This document shows positions 35,341 through 43,363 of a stretch of 64,000 nt of DNA, piece by piece. This DNA is from Mycobacterium sp. GTDB lineage: Bacteria > Actinomycetota > Actinomycetes > Mycobacteriales > Mycobacteriaceae. A program made the position numbers and the translations under genes. The notes beneath the pieces were generated by a model that was not told where the DNA came from, made no database searches, and saw only the letters and a list, made by a program, of their open reading frames with translations. The number at the start of each line of letters is the position of its first letter. The stretch's first letter is position 1. Location: contig NZ_PKEK01000022.1 in assembly GCF_002863225.1 (NCBI RefSeq), positions 59,025 through 123,024 of the forward strand, given 5' to 3'.

Positions 35341-36193
35341 AACCTTCACCACGTCGGGTGTCGGCGGCACCCGGATCGTCGCCGACCGGATCGGGGATCC
35401 GGCGACACCGGCGGTGGTGTTCCTGCACGGTGGCGGGCAGACCCGGCGCTCGTGGGGCAAGGCGGCCGCCGCGGTGGCCGAGCGGGGCTGGCAGGCGGTC
35501 ACACTCGACTTCCGCGGCCACGGTGAATCCGACTGGTCAGAGGAAGGTGACTACCGGTTGACCAGCTTCGCCGGCGACGTGGCCGAGGTGCTGCGCCGGC
35601 TTCCTCCGCAGCCGGTACTGATCGGCGCGTCGCTGGGCGGATTCACCACAATGCTTCTGGCGGGCGAACTTTCGCCCGGTATCGCCCGTGCGGTCGTGCT
35701 GGTCGACATCGTGCCCAACATGAACCAGTCCGGCGCCAACCGGATTCACGAGTTCATGGCCGGCCGGATGCAGACCGGATTCTCTTCGCTCGACGAAGTG
35801 GCCGACATGATCGCCGAATACAACCCGCACCGGCCGCGGCCGTCAGACCTCGACGGACTGCGCACCAACCTGCGGCGCCGCGACGGCCGGTGGTACTGGC
35901 ACTGGGACCCGAAGTTCATCAGCGAGAACGCATCTCTGCCGCCCCACGAGTTGACCGATGTCGACCGGATGAACCGGGCGGTCGAGACGATCTTGGCCGG
36001 CGGCGTGCCTGTGCTGCTGGTGCGCGGTCAAGTCAGCGACCTGGTCAGCCAGGACCGCGCCGAGGAGTTTCTTGCCCGCTTCCCGAAGGTCGAGTTCGTC
36101 GACGTCCAGGGCGCCGGGCACATGGTGGCCGGCGACCGCAACGATCTGTTCGCCGATGCGGTGCTGGATTTCCTTGCCCGTCAGGGGATCTAG
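35330..36193 (+). CDS. Alpha/beta hydrolase
   Basis: This is a 287-residue alpha/beta hydrolase. It has FLHGGGQTRRSWGKA (oxyanion-hole loop), the Ser nucleophile elbow LIGASLGGFTTMLL, LVRGQVSDLVSQDRAEEFL with the acid, and VQGAGHMVAGDRND with the His. It resembles the peroxidase/esterase-like branch common in mycobacteria; the substrate is not predictable. The GTG start overlaps the end of the channel gene, and the stop overlaps the convergent FUSC gene by 4 nt. Confidence 0.88.
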   Translation: MTTETFTTSGVGGTRIVADRIGDPATPAVVFLHGGGQTRRSWGKAAAAVAERGWQAVTLDFRGHGESDWSEEGDYRLTSFAGDVAEVLRRLPPQPVLIGASLGGFTTMLLAGELSPGIARAVVLVDIVPNMNQSGANRIHEFMAGRMQTGFSSLDEVADMIAEYNPHRPRPSDLDGLRTNLRRRDGRWYWHWDPKFISENASLPPHELTDVDRMNRAVETILAGGVPVLLVRGQVSDLVSQDRAEEFLARFPKVEFVDVQGAGHMVAGDRNDLFADAVLDFLARQGI

Positions 36194-38373
36194 ATCGACA
36201 GCAGCGCCCCGTAGTGGGCGCCCAGATCGATGGCGGTGTTGATCACCACGCGGTCGATCTGTCGCAGGGCGTGCAGCGCGTTCGCCAGCCGTCGGTGCTC
36301 GGGCGCCAGTGGATCGTCGACGTCTTGTCGGGCGAGCGTCTCTGCGGTGTCGATGTAGTCGGTCGACGGAAAGACGTTCGCGGGCTTGTCGAACTCCAGC
36401 GCCGTGATCAACACGTCGACGTTGCGGCGGACCTCGTCGGCGGCCGCTCGGATGGCACCGGCCAGCTCCGGTGGGGTGTCGATGTGTAACTCGCTGCTGC
36501 GGGCCAGGATTCGCGCGTAGCGGTCGCAGGCGGCGAGCATCCGCAGGCCGTGTCGCATGGTTCGGCGACCGGAAAGTCCGGCGATGCCGGCGCTCATCGG
36601 CTTGGCCGTGATGCGGAACTGTGCCAAATCGCGGCCGAGCTGACGCGCTGTCTCGGTGAGCTTCGCGGGTGCGGGAGTGCCCAGCAGGCTGGCGACCGAG
36701 GCCTCGATCAGATCGGCCAGCGTCAGGAAGAACGCGTGGGCGTCGCCGCGGATCTTCGCTCTGGTGTTGATCGGCAACACCAGCACGGCGGAGGTGATGC
36801 CGATGACCGCACCGACCGCGGTCTCCTCGATCCGCAACAGCAACAGGCTGAAGGTGAATTCGCCGAGTAGGCCGTACATCAACGCGAGCATGGTGCTGAT
36901 CCAGAAGGTCATCAGGCTGTAGGTGACCTTCATGAAATAGAAGGCGCAGAACAGACATACGAAGATCATCGACAGCGAGGCGATCTTGCTGCCGGACACC
37001 AGCGTGGCGACCAGTACACCGCTGGGCACACCGAGCACCGTGCCGAGGAGTCGTTGCCAGCCTTTGTCGAGGGTTTCGGCCCAGGTGTTGGTGCCGGCGA
37101 AGATGACGAACGCGGCGATCGCCGCCCAGTACCAGTGCGACGGCGACACGATCTCGCCGAGGATGATCGCCAGTGTCGCCGCGACGGCCACCTGGATGGC
37201 CTGCCGGGTGGTGGGCAGCAGTCCGGTGGGTTGCTGACGCTCGACCGCCGCAAGACCTTCGGGCGGCGCCGGTTCGGCGGCGACGTGCTCGATCCGCTTA
37301 CGGACTTCGGCGGTGGCTTTGGCGGTGTCGACGATCGCCAGCGCCAGGCGGCGGACCGGCAGGTCGTCGGGGTCGGCGTCGAGCTGCTGCTGAGCGACCT
37401 GCGCGGTCTGCCGCAGGGCGTCGGTGTGTGGTGTCCGGATCGCCCGCGACAGCATCGCCACGGTGTCGGCCAGCTCGGCCCGGGTGGCGCTCGGGAGGTC
37501 GGCCAGGGCGGCCCGGGTGCCCGCGGTCGCGAGACGTTCGACGGTGAGCTCGGCGTCGAACAGCCACAGCGCGAGATCCTCCCCGCTGACGCCCGGCCAG
37601 AGCAGGCCGGGATTGACGCGGTCTTCGATCTGGGTCTGGACCGTCAACGCCGTTTCGTTGAGCCGACGCAACCGGACACGGAGCCGGCGTTGCCGTCGCT
37701 CGTCGGGGTTACCGATGCGCACGGTCTCCGCGGTGGTGTCGACGACGATCGCCATCCGCGCTCGCAGCGAGCGAATACTCTGACGCAGCACACTTTTCGG
37801 ACGGTCCGGCATCAGGTAGGTGCTCCACACGAAGGTGCACAGCGTGCCGACCACCGTCGCGCCGATCAGCCACGGCAGCTCGGAGAGCTGGGCCCGTAGG
37901 TACAGCGAGAAGAAGTACGCCATGAAGGTGACCATGCCCAGCGCCGTCCCGCGCGGGCCGAACCGCCGCACGTAGACGGCGATGAACACCACGACCACGA
38001 AGACGGCGTCGCCGATCACCGGGTGCGGCGTCACCAGCGCCGCTGCGGTGATCGCCGCCGCGGTGGGCAGCGGCAGCAACGCCATCGTGATGCGTTGCCG
38101 ACGCGGATCGGGCTCATTCACCGAGCGCCCCGACACCATCGTGATCAGCGCGCCCAGCAGGGCCACGGTCATCGGCTGCCCGGTCGCCTTGGTGAGCAGG
38201 AACAGCACCAGCAGCGCCGTCGCCAAAGCTCCGGTGGTCCGGGTGGCCATCCGCAGCCGCAGCAGCCCGGGATCCGACCCGACCGCCCAGTTGCGCGCCC
38301 GCTCGTACAGCGCGGTTGCGTCACCGAACACCCGTGGCCAGCCTCTCTCGCGGTAAGTGCGTGTCTCTCTCAC
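36190..38373 (-). CDS. FUSC-family (aromatic acid exporter-like) membrane protein
   Basis: This is a 727-residue protein with two blocks of about six membrane segments each, near residues 45-190 and 395-560. Soluble helical domains follow each block, the duplicated layout of FUSC/aromatic-acid-exporter proteins. Recognisable strings include MTVALLGALITMVSG, WYWAAIAAFVIFAGTNTWAE and GTVLGVPSGVLVATLV. It probably exports organic acids or other small molecules across the inner membrane. The start is the GTG at 38373, 33 nt from the divergent galT. Confidence 0.85.
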   Translation of the reverse strand: MRETRTYRERGWPRVFGDATALYERARNWAVGSDPGLLRLRMATRTTGALATALLVLFLLTKATGQPMTVALLGALITMVSGRSVNEPDPRRQRITMALLPLPTAAAITAAALVTPHPVIGDAVFVVVVFIAVYVRRFGPRGTALGMVTFMAYFFSLYLRAQLSELPWLIGATVVGTLCTFVWSTYLMPDRPKSVLRQSIRSLRARMAIVVDTTAETVRIGNPDERRQRRLRVRLRRLNETALTVQTQIEDRVNPGLLWPGVSGEDLALWLFDAELTVERLATAGTRAALADLPSATRAELADTVAMLSRAIRTPHTDALRQTAQVAQQQLDADPDDLPVRRLALAIVDTAKATAEVRKRIEHVAAEPAPPEGLAAVERQQPTGLLPTTRQAIQVAVAATLAIILGEIVSPSHWYWAAIAAFVIFAGTNTWAETLDKGWQRLLGTVLGVPSGVLVATLVSGSKIASLSMIFVCLFCAFYFMKVTYSLMTFWISTMLALMYGLLGEFTFSLLLLRIEETAVGAVIGITSAVLVLPINTRAKIRGDAHAFFLTLADLIEASVASLLGTPAPAKLTETARQLGRDLAQFRITAKPMSAGIAGLSGRRTMRHGLRMLAACDRYARILARSSELHIDTPPELAGAIRAAADEVRRNVDVLITALEFDKPANVFPSTDYIDTAETLARQDVDDPLAPEHRRLANALHALRQIDRVVINTAIDLGAHYGALLSI

Positions 38374-38406
38374 TCGACTCTGGCACAGCGACCAAGATGG
38401 GACCCG

Positions 38407-39468
38407 ATGAGCACGCAGGTGACGCTGGCCGACGGCCGCGAGCTGTTGTTCTTCTCACTGCCCGGGCGTTCGGTGGCACCGGTCGCCGACCGACGCCCGC
38501 TGCCGCCGTTCGAGCCGGGGCAGTCGCAGTTGCGCTTCGACCAGGCCACCGGGCAGTGGGTGATCATCGCCGCCCGCCGCCAGGACCGCACCTACAAGCC
38601 GCCCCCGGACCAGTGTCCGCTCTGCCCGGGGCCGACCGGGCTCACCAGCGAGGTGCCCGCACCCGACTACGACGTGGTGGTCTTCGAGAACCGCTTTCCG
38701 TCGCTGTCCGGCGCCGGTTCGTCCGCTTCGATTCCGGACGGATTCGCCCCGCTGCCGGGCGTCGGACGGTGTGAGGTGATCTGCTTTTCCAGCAACCACA
38801 CCGGGTCGTTCGCCGAGCTTGCGCCACCGCATGCCCGGCTGGTGGTCGACGCCTGGCGGGACCGGACCGCGGCACTGCTGGCGTTGCCGGGCGTGCAGCA
38901 GGTGTTCTGCTTCGAGAACCGGGGTGAAGAGATCGGCGTGACGCTGGCCCACCCGCACGGCCAGATCTACGGCTACTCGTTTCTCACCCCGCGGACGGCG
39001 GCGATGATGCAGCAGGCCGCTGCGCACAAGGGCGGCAACCTGTTTGCCGACCTGCTGGCCGCCGAGGTCGCTGACGGCAGCCGGATCGTCGCCCGCACCG
39101 ACCTGTTCACCGCGTTCGTGCCGTTCGCCGCGCGCTGGCCGGTCGAGGTGCACATCTACCCGAACCGGTTTGTGCACAACCTCGTTGATCTGTCCGAGGC
39201 CGAACTCGACGACTTCGCCACGCTCTATCTGGACATCCTGCGCCGCTTCGACCGCATGTATGCCGGCCCGCTGCCTTATATCTCGGCGCTGCACCAATAT
39301 TCGGACACTCCCGCCCTGCGCGCGGGCTACTTCCACGTCGAGCTGATGTCGATCCGGCGCAGTGCCACCGCGCTGAAATACCTGGCGGCGTCGGAGTCGG
39401 CGATGGACGCGTTCATCACCGACGTGGTGCCCGAGGCCGTCGCCGCCCGCCTTCGAGACCTCGCATGA
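38407..39468 (+). CDS. galT: Galactose-1-phosphate uridylyltransferase
   Basis: GalT converts UDP-glucose and galactose-1-phosphate to UDP-galactose and glucose-1-phosphate in the Leloir pathway. The 353-residue protein has the zinc-binding CPLCPG motif, [10 protein letters not shown], and the catalytic HxH in [13 protein letters not shown], with [13 protein letters not shown] nearer the C-terminus. In the M. tuberculosis reference the gene is annotated as two pieces (galTa, galTb); here it is one intact frame. The ATG at 38407 begins [10 protein letters not shown]. The galK start overlaps its stop codon. Confidence 0.94.
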   Translation: MSTQVTLADGRELLFFSLPGRSVAPVADRRPLPPFEPGQSQLRFDQATGQWVIIAARRQDRTYKPPPDQCPLCPGPTGLTSEVPAPDYDVVVFENRFPSLSGAGSSASIPDGFAPLPGVGRCEVICFSSNHTGSFAELAPPHARLVVDAWRDRTAALLALPGVQQVFCFENRGEEIGVTLAHPHGQIYGYSFLTPRTAAMMQQAAAHKGGNLFADLLAAEVADGSRIVARTDLFTAFVPFAARWPVEVHIYPNRFVHNLVDLSEAELDDFATLYLDILRRFDRMYAGPLPYISALHQYSDTPALRAGYFHVELMSIRRSATALKYLAASESAMDAFITDVVPEAVAARLRDLA

Positions 39469-40523
39469 CGATCCGGTATTCCGCGCCGGGGCGGGTCAAC
39501 CTGATCGGTGAGCACACCGACTACAACTTGGGCTGGTCGCTGCCGATCGCGTTGCCGGAGCGGACTTTTGTGGTGTTCGAACCATCTGACGACGACGCCC
39601 TGACCGTGTCCAGCGACCTAGCCGACGGCTCGGTGCGAATTCCGTTGACCACCGAACCCGGTGACGTGACCGGGTGGGCGGCCTACGTGGCCGGCGTGGT
39701 CTGGGCGCTGCGTTCCGCCGGACATCGGGTGCCCGGTGGTTTACTGTCCGTTTCCAGCCAGGTGCCGATGGGCTCGGGGCTATCGTCGTCGGCGGCGCTG
39801 GAATGCGCGGTGCTGGGCGCTTTGTGTTCCGGAGTGGACCGTCTCGACCAAGCGCGTATTGCACAGCGCGCCGAGAACGAATACGTCGGCGCACCAACGG
39901 GTTTGCTCGATCAGATCTCGTCGCTGTTCGGGGCGCCGGCGACGGCGTTGCTGGTCGACTTCCGCGACCTGACCGTGTTGCCGGTGGGTTTCGATCCGTC
40001 GTCGCGGGGTGTCGAACTGCTGCTGATCGATTCGCGGGAGCGGCACGGCCACGTCGGCGGGGAGTATGCCGCGCGGCGGCTGTCCTGTGAGCGGGCCGCT
40101 GCGGATATCGGCGTGGCGTCACTGCGCGAGGTGCGCGACGTCTCGGCGTTGGACCGCGTCAGCGATCCGGTCGATGCCCGTCGCGCCCGGCACGTGCTGA
40201 CCGAAAATCAGCGGGTACTGGACTTCGTTGCGGCGCTGGGTGATTCGGATTATGCGGAGGCCGGGCGGATTTTCAGCGCGTCGCATGCGTCGATGCGCGA
40301 CGACTTCGGCATCACCACCCCGCACATCGACCTGATCGCCGCCGCCGCGGTGGACGCCGGAGCGCTGGGTGCGCGGATGACCGGCGGCGGGTTCGGCGGC
40401 TGCGTGATCGCCCTGGTGCCGGCCGACCGCGTCGCTGCCGTTTCTGATGCTGTGTGCACCGCTGGCGACCACAAGCCGGTCGTGACGCGGACTTACGCCG
40501 CAGAAGGCGCATCCGCCACGTGA
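39465..40523 (+). CDS. galK: Galactokinase
   Basis: GalK phosphorylates galactose at C1 with ATP. The 352-residue GHMP-family protein has the galactokinase signature [15 protein letters not shown], the ATP-binding motif [13 protein letters not shown], and the third GHMP motif [13 protein letters not shown]. Its ATG overlaps the galT stop (ATGA), so translation is coupled. The stop codon lies within the terminal gtgagtcacag block of a palindromic element, so that element probably follows the operon as its transcript end. Confidence 0.95.
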   Translation: MTIRYSAPGRVNLIGEHTDYNLGWSLPIALPERTFVVFEPSDDDALTVSSDLADGSVRIPLTTEPGDVTGWAAYVAGVVWALRSAGHRVPGGLLSVSSQVPMGSGLSSSAALECAVLGALCSGVDRLDQARIAQRAENEYVGAPTGLLDQISSLFGAPATALLVDFRDLTVLPVGFDPSSRGVELLLIDSRERHGHVGGEYAARRLSCERAAADIGVASLREVRDVSALDRVSDPVDARRARHVLTENQRVLDFVAALGDSDYAEAGRIFSASHASMRDDFGITTPHIDLIAAAAVDAGALGARMTGGGFGGCVIALVPADRVAAVSDAVCTAGDHKPVVTRTYAAEGASAT

Positions 40524-40613
40524 GTCACAGCGAGGTGGTGGAGTTCGATGTGCCCACCTCCGAGCGAATTCCGCCGTGCTGCCGAGACTTTTCGCTCAGA
40601 GGTGGGCACATCG
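40520..40613. repeat. Palindromic element, variant copy D, after galK
   Basis: The arms at 40546-40566 and 40593-40613 are reverse complements at 20 of 21 positions around a 26-nt loop. The left edge, gtgagtcacagcg at 40520-40532, is the reverse complement of the gctgtgactca terminus of copies A-C. The hairpin sequence itself is different from them. It lies between two convergent genes. Confidence 0.75.
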
Positions 40614-40665
40614 GTACCCGGTTACCTCCCCGCCGGCTCGATCTGCTCGCCGAGGTCGGTAGCCC

Positions 40666-41280
40666 TCACGGTAACTCCCAGCCGACGGTGAATCCGTGCC
40701 GCAGGACCAAATCAGTCAGCACTTCGGTGCGCTCGGCCAGCGGCCACGATTCGATGGTGAACGGCTCGAGGGCGAAGAACGCGTAGTTGATCGACGTCTC
40801 GGGCGTGGTGCGCGGCCGATAGACGACGGCATCCAGTTCTGGCCACCACCGCTTGACGGCGTCGGCGAGCCGATTGCAGGTCCGCCACACGTCCTCGTGC
40901 TGCCCGGTGCTGATCTGGTCGTCGACGCCCAGGATGTCGAGATTGGCTTCGGTGCGCAGATCGAACACCCGCAGATGTCGGGCGGCGACCAGTCGCACCA
41001 GCCGATGCTCGGCGTGGTCGGCGGGGATCATCAGACCGGTCGGGCGGTAGCGCTCGCGGAATGCGCCGACGAGAGCGCTTGCCGCATAGCGGGTTCGGAA
41101 TGCGCCGGATTCCGGGTCGAACCGGTAGCGGGCTGACGGGAATCCGGCCCAGGTCCACTCTTGCGGTGGAGCCGCTTCGACTCGCCACAGTTCGGTGCCG
41201 GCGTCCACGCGGCGGCGCCGCAGGCCGACAGGTCTCGCGTCGGGCAGCGGCTCTCGATAGCCGGTGGGAAGGTCAGGCAC
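40666..41280 (-). CDS. RES-domain toxin-like protein
   Basis: This is a 204-residue protein of the RES family, whose active members (for example MbcT, Rv1989c) destroy NAD+ by phosphorolysis. Candidate active-site residues are Arg33 (LWRV), Tyr65 (RTRYAAS) and Glu76 (GAFRERY). The position where the family usually has Ser in a YRSR-like string reads YRPR (residues 154-157); the next Ser is in PETSINYAFF. The partner antitoxin gene lies directly upstream with an 8-nt overlap, the standard antitoxin-toxin order. Activity of this variant is uncertain. Confidence 0.8.
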   Translation of the reverse strand: MPDLPTGYREPLPDARPVGLRRRRVDAGTELWRVEAAPPQEWTWAGFPSARYRFDPESGAFRTRYAASALVGAFRERYRPTGLMIPADHAEHRLVRLVAARHLRVFDLRTEANLDILGVDDQISTGQHEDVWRTCNRLADAVKRWWPELDAVVYRPRTTPETSINYAFFALEPFTIESWPLAERTEVLTDLVLRHGFTVGWELP

Positions 41281-41788
41281 CGATGGCGGCGAGCATCCGC
41301 CAGGCGGCGTCGGCTGTCTTGGGCCGGCGCAGCGCCTCGGCGATCGACACGCCGCCCAGTTCGTCGTGTTTCAGCCGCATGATCCGGTCAGCGGCCAACG
41401 GGTCGGCGGTGAACGCCGACAGCAGTTCGAGGATGCGCGGCAGGTCGGTCCGCACCCGGTCGGCGTCGAATTGCCAAGCGGGAAAATAGGTGTGGTTGCC
41501 GACTGCCGAGCCGATCAGCTTGCCCCGGCTGCGAAGCCGATGCACGGCCTGCGGTGACTGCAGGGCCAGCCGCTGCTGCACCTTCGGCGTCGCCAGCGAG
41601 CCGTCGACGAATTCGCGCACCAGGGAGCCACGGCGCTCTTCGTTCAGAGTCTTCGCGGCGACGCGCTGCAATGTTCCGTGCGGCGTGGTCGGCGCGCCGA
41701 GGATGGCGTCGAGCACCTCGGCGAAACCGGGCTCGGTGCTGGCACGTTCGACGACCCGGCGAACCAGCGGAGCGACGGTAGTGGACAC
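41273..41788 (-). CDS. Xre/MbcA-type antitoxin of the RES toxin
   Basis: This is a 171-residue protein. Its middle, SPQAVHRLRSRGKLIGSAVG then HTYFPAWQFDADR, matches the toxin-binding C-terminal region of Xre/MbcA/ParS antitoxins. The end, DELGGVSIAEALRRPKTADA, fits the usual closing helix pair. The N-terminal 80 residues would hold the DNA-binding part. It starts with GTG at 41788, and TAGCCT lies 6 nt upstream, so the operon mRNA may be leaderless. The partner toxin follows with an 8-nt overlap. Confidence 0.78.
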   Translation of the reverse strand: MSTTVAPLVRRVVERASTEPGFAEVLDAILGAPTTPHGTLQRVAAKTLNEERRGSLVREFVDGSLATPKVQQRLALQSPQAVHRLRSRGKLIGSAVGNHTYFPAWQFDADRVRTDLPRILELLSAFTADPLAADRIMRLKHDELGGVSIAEALRRPKTADAAWRMLAAIGA

Positions 41789-41794
41789 GACTCC

Positions 41795-41800
41795 AGGCTA
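41795..41800 (-). promoter_or_regulatory. Putative -10 box of the RES/Xre operon (leaderless)
   Basis: On the minus strand the hexamer reads TAGCCT and lies 6 nt before the GTG start at 41788. Its place inside the 50-nt gap behind the helicase gene fits an autoregulated toxin-antitoxin promoter. Confidence 0.45.
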
Positions 41801-41838
41801 CCAGCAGCGCCAACCTATTGAAACAATCGAAACAAGTC

Positions 41839-43179
41839 TCAGTAGGAGCTGCGGCGTGACGCTCCCGCGCCGGCGCCACTGCGACGGTTACGCCCGCCGG
41901 CACGCTGACCACTGTGGGCGGCCTTGGCGCGCTCGCCACCGCGGTTCGGACGGCGACGCTGCTGAGACCGCTGCGCGGGCTGCGCCTGCACCGGCTTGGG
42001 AGCCGGGGCCTGGTAGGGGGCGATTTCGCCGACCAGTTGCGCGACCGGCTCGGACGTCGCGGTCACCTGCTGCGGGCGGGCGGCGATACCGGCCCGCTTC
42101 ATCAGCGCCGAGGTGTCGCGGCGTTGGTCGGGGAGCACGACGGTGACCACATCGCCGGAGCTGCCGGCGCGGGCGGTACGACCGGAGCGGTGCAGGTAAG
42201 CCTTGTGCTCGGCGGGCGGGTCGACGTGGACCACCAGCTGCACGTCGTCGACGTGCACACCGCGGGCGGCGATGTCGGTGGCGACCAGTACGCGGGCCTC
42301 GCCGGAGGCGAAGGCGGCCAGGTTACGGTCGCGGGCCGGCTGAGAAAGGTTGCCGTGCAGGTCAACTGACGGCACCCCGGACTCGGTGAGCTGGCGGGCC
42401 AGCTTCTTGGCCTGGTGCTTGGTGCGCATGAACAAGATCCGACGGCCGGTGCCAGACGCCAGGCGCTGCACCAATTCCGTTTTTGCGCCGGCACTTTCGA
42501 CGTGGAACACGTGGTGGGTCATCTCCGCCACCGGCGAGTTGGCCTCGTCGACGGAATGCATGACGTGGTTGCGCAGGAATCGCTTGACCAGCTTGTCGAC
42601 GCCGTTGTCCAGGGTGGCGGAGAACAGCAGCCGCTGACCGCTCGGCGGCGTGGCGGCCAGGATGCGGGTGACGCCGGGCAGGAAGCCGAGGTCGGCCATG
42701 TGGTCGGCCTCGTCGAGGACCGTGATGTCGACCGCGTCGAGGCTGATCAGCCGTTGGCGCATCAGGTCTTCCAGTCGGCCCGGGCACGCGACGACGATGT
42801 CGACGCCGCCGTTGAGCGCGGATTCCTGGCGGGTCTGCGACACGCCGCCGAAGATCGTGGTGACCTTCAGGCCGTAGCTGGCCGCCAGCGGCTCGAGGGC
42901 CGCGGTGATCTGGGTGGCCAGCTCGCGGGTGGGTGCCAGTACGAGGCCGGTGGGGTGCTTGGGCCGCCGCTTCGCGTTGGCGAGGCGGGTCACCAGCGGG
43001 ATCGAGAAGGCAAGCGTCTTACCGCTACCCGTCTTTCCGCGACCGAGCACGTCGCGGCCGGCCATGGTGTCGGGCAGGGTGTCGACCTGGATCGGGAAGG
43101 GCGCGTCGATTCCGCGCGAGGACAGGTTGCTGATCAGTCGCTCGGGCACACCGAGCTCAGCGAAGGAAACAGAAGTCAT
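41839..43179 (-). CDS. rhlE: DEAD-box RNA helicase (RhlE-like)
   Basis: This is a 446-residue ATP-dependent RNA helicase. The motifs are in order: Q-motif FPIQVDTLPD, Walker A GRGKTGSGKT, PTRELATQ, DEAD in TVLDEADHMAD, SAT in LFSATLDNG, RGVHVDDVQLVVHVDPP, and HRSGRTARAG. A basic tail rich in Arg, Gln and Gly (NRRSGAGAGASRRSSY at the end) probably binds RNA. It matches RhlE (Rv3211) in type. It is usually linked to RNA turnover and cold response. The ATG at 43179 starts the conserved MTSVSFAELGV. Confidence 0.93.
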   Translation of the reverse strand: MTSVSFAELGVPERLISNLSSRGIDAPFPIQVDTLPDTMAGRDVLGRGKTGSGKTLAFSIPLVTRLANAKRRPKHPTGLVLAPTRELATQITAALEPLAASYGLKVTTIFGGVSQTRQESALNGGVDIVVACPGRLEDLMRQRLISLDAVDITVLDEADHMADLGFLPGVTRILAATPPSGQRLLFSATLDNGVDKLVKRFLRNHVMHSVDEANSPVAEMTHHVFHVESAGAKTELVQRLASGTGRRILFMRTKHQAKKLARQLTESGVPSVDLHGNLSQPARDRNLAAFASGEARVLVATDIAARGVHVDDVQLVVHVDPPAEHKAYLHRSGRTARAGSSGDVVTVVLPDQRRDTSALMKRAGIAARPQQVTATSEPVAQLVGEIAPYQAPAPKPVQAQPAQRSQQRRRPNRGGERAKAAHSGQRAGGRNRRSGAGAGASRRSSY

Positions 43180-43363
43180 TGTGCGACAGTGCCTTTCGGG
43201 CATCAGGAAATACAGGTGGCGAGATTGCCGGTGGGCAAAATCGATCGCCGCGAGAAAGCTTGGAATGGAATGTCGGAGCAGTCCACGACGTGTCAGCGTG
43301 CTGATGATGCCGACGTTGAGACCAGACTAACCTACCGGCGGGTAATTCCAGCCATGGTGTGAG

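Noticed and set aside
40666..41788. Reading the RES/Xre pair as two unrelated hypotheticals
   Set aside because: The 8-nt overlap, antitoxin-first order and RES residues make a toxin-antitoxin pair the better reading.
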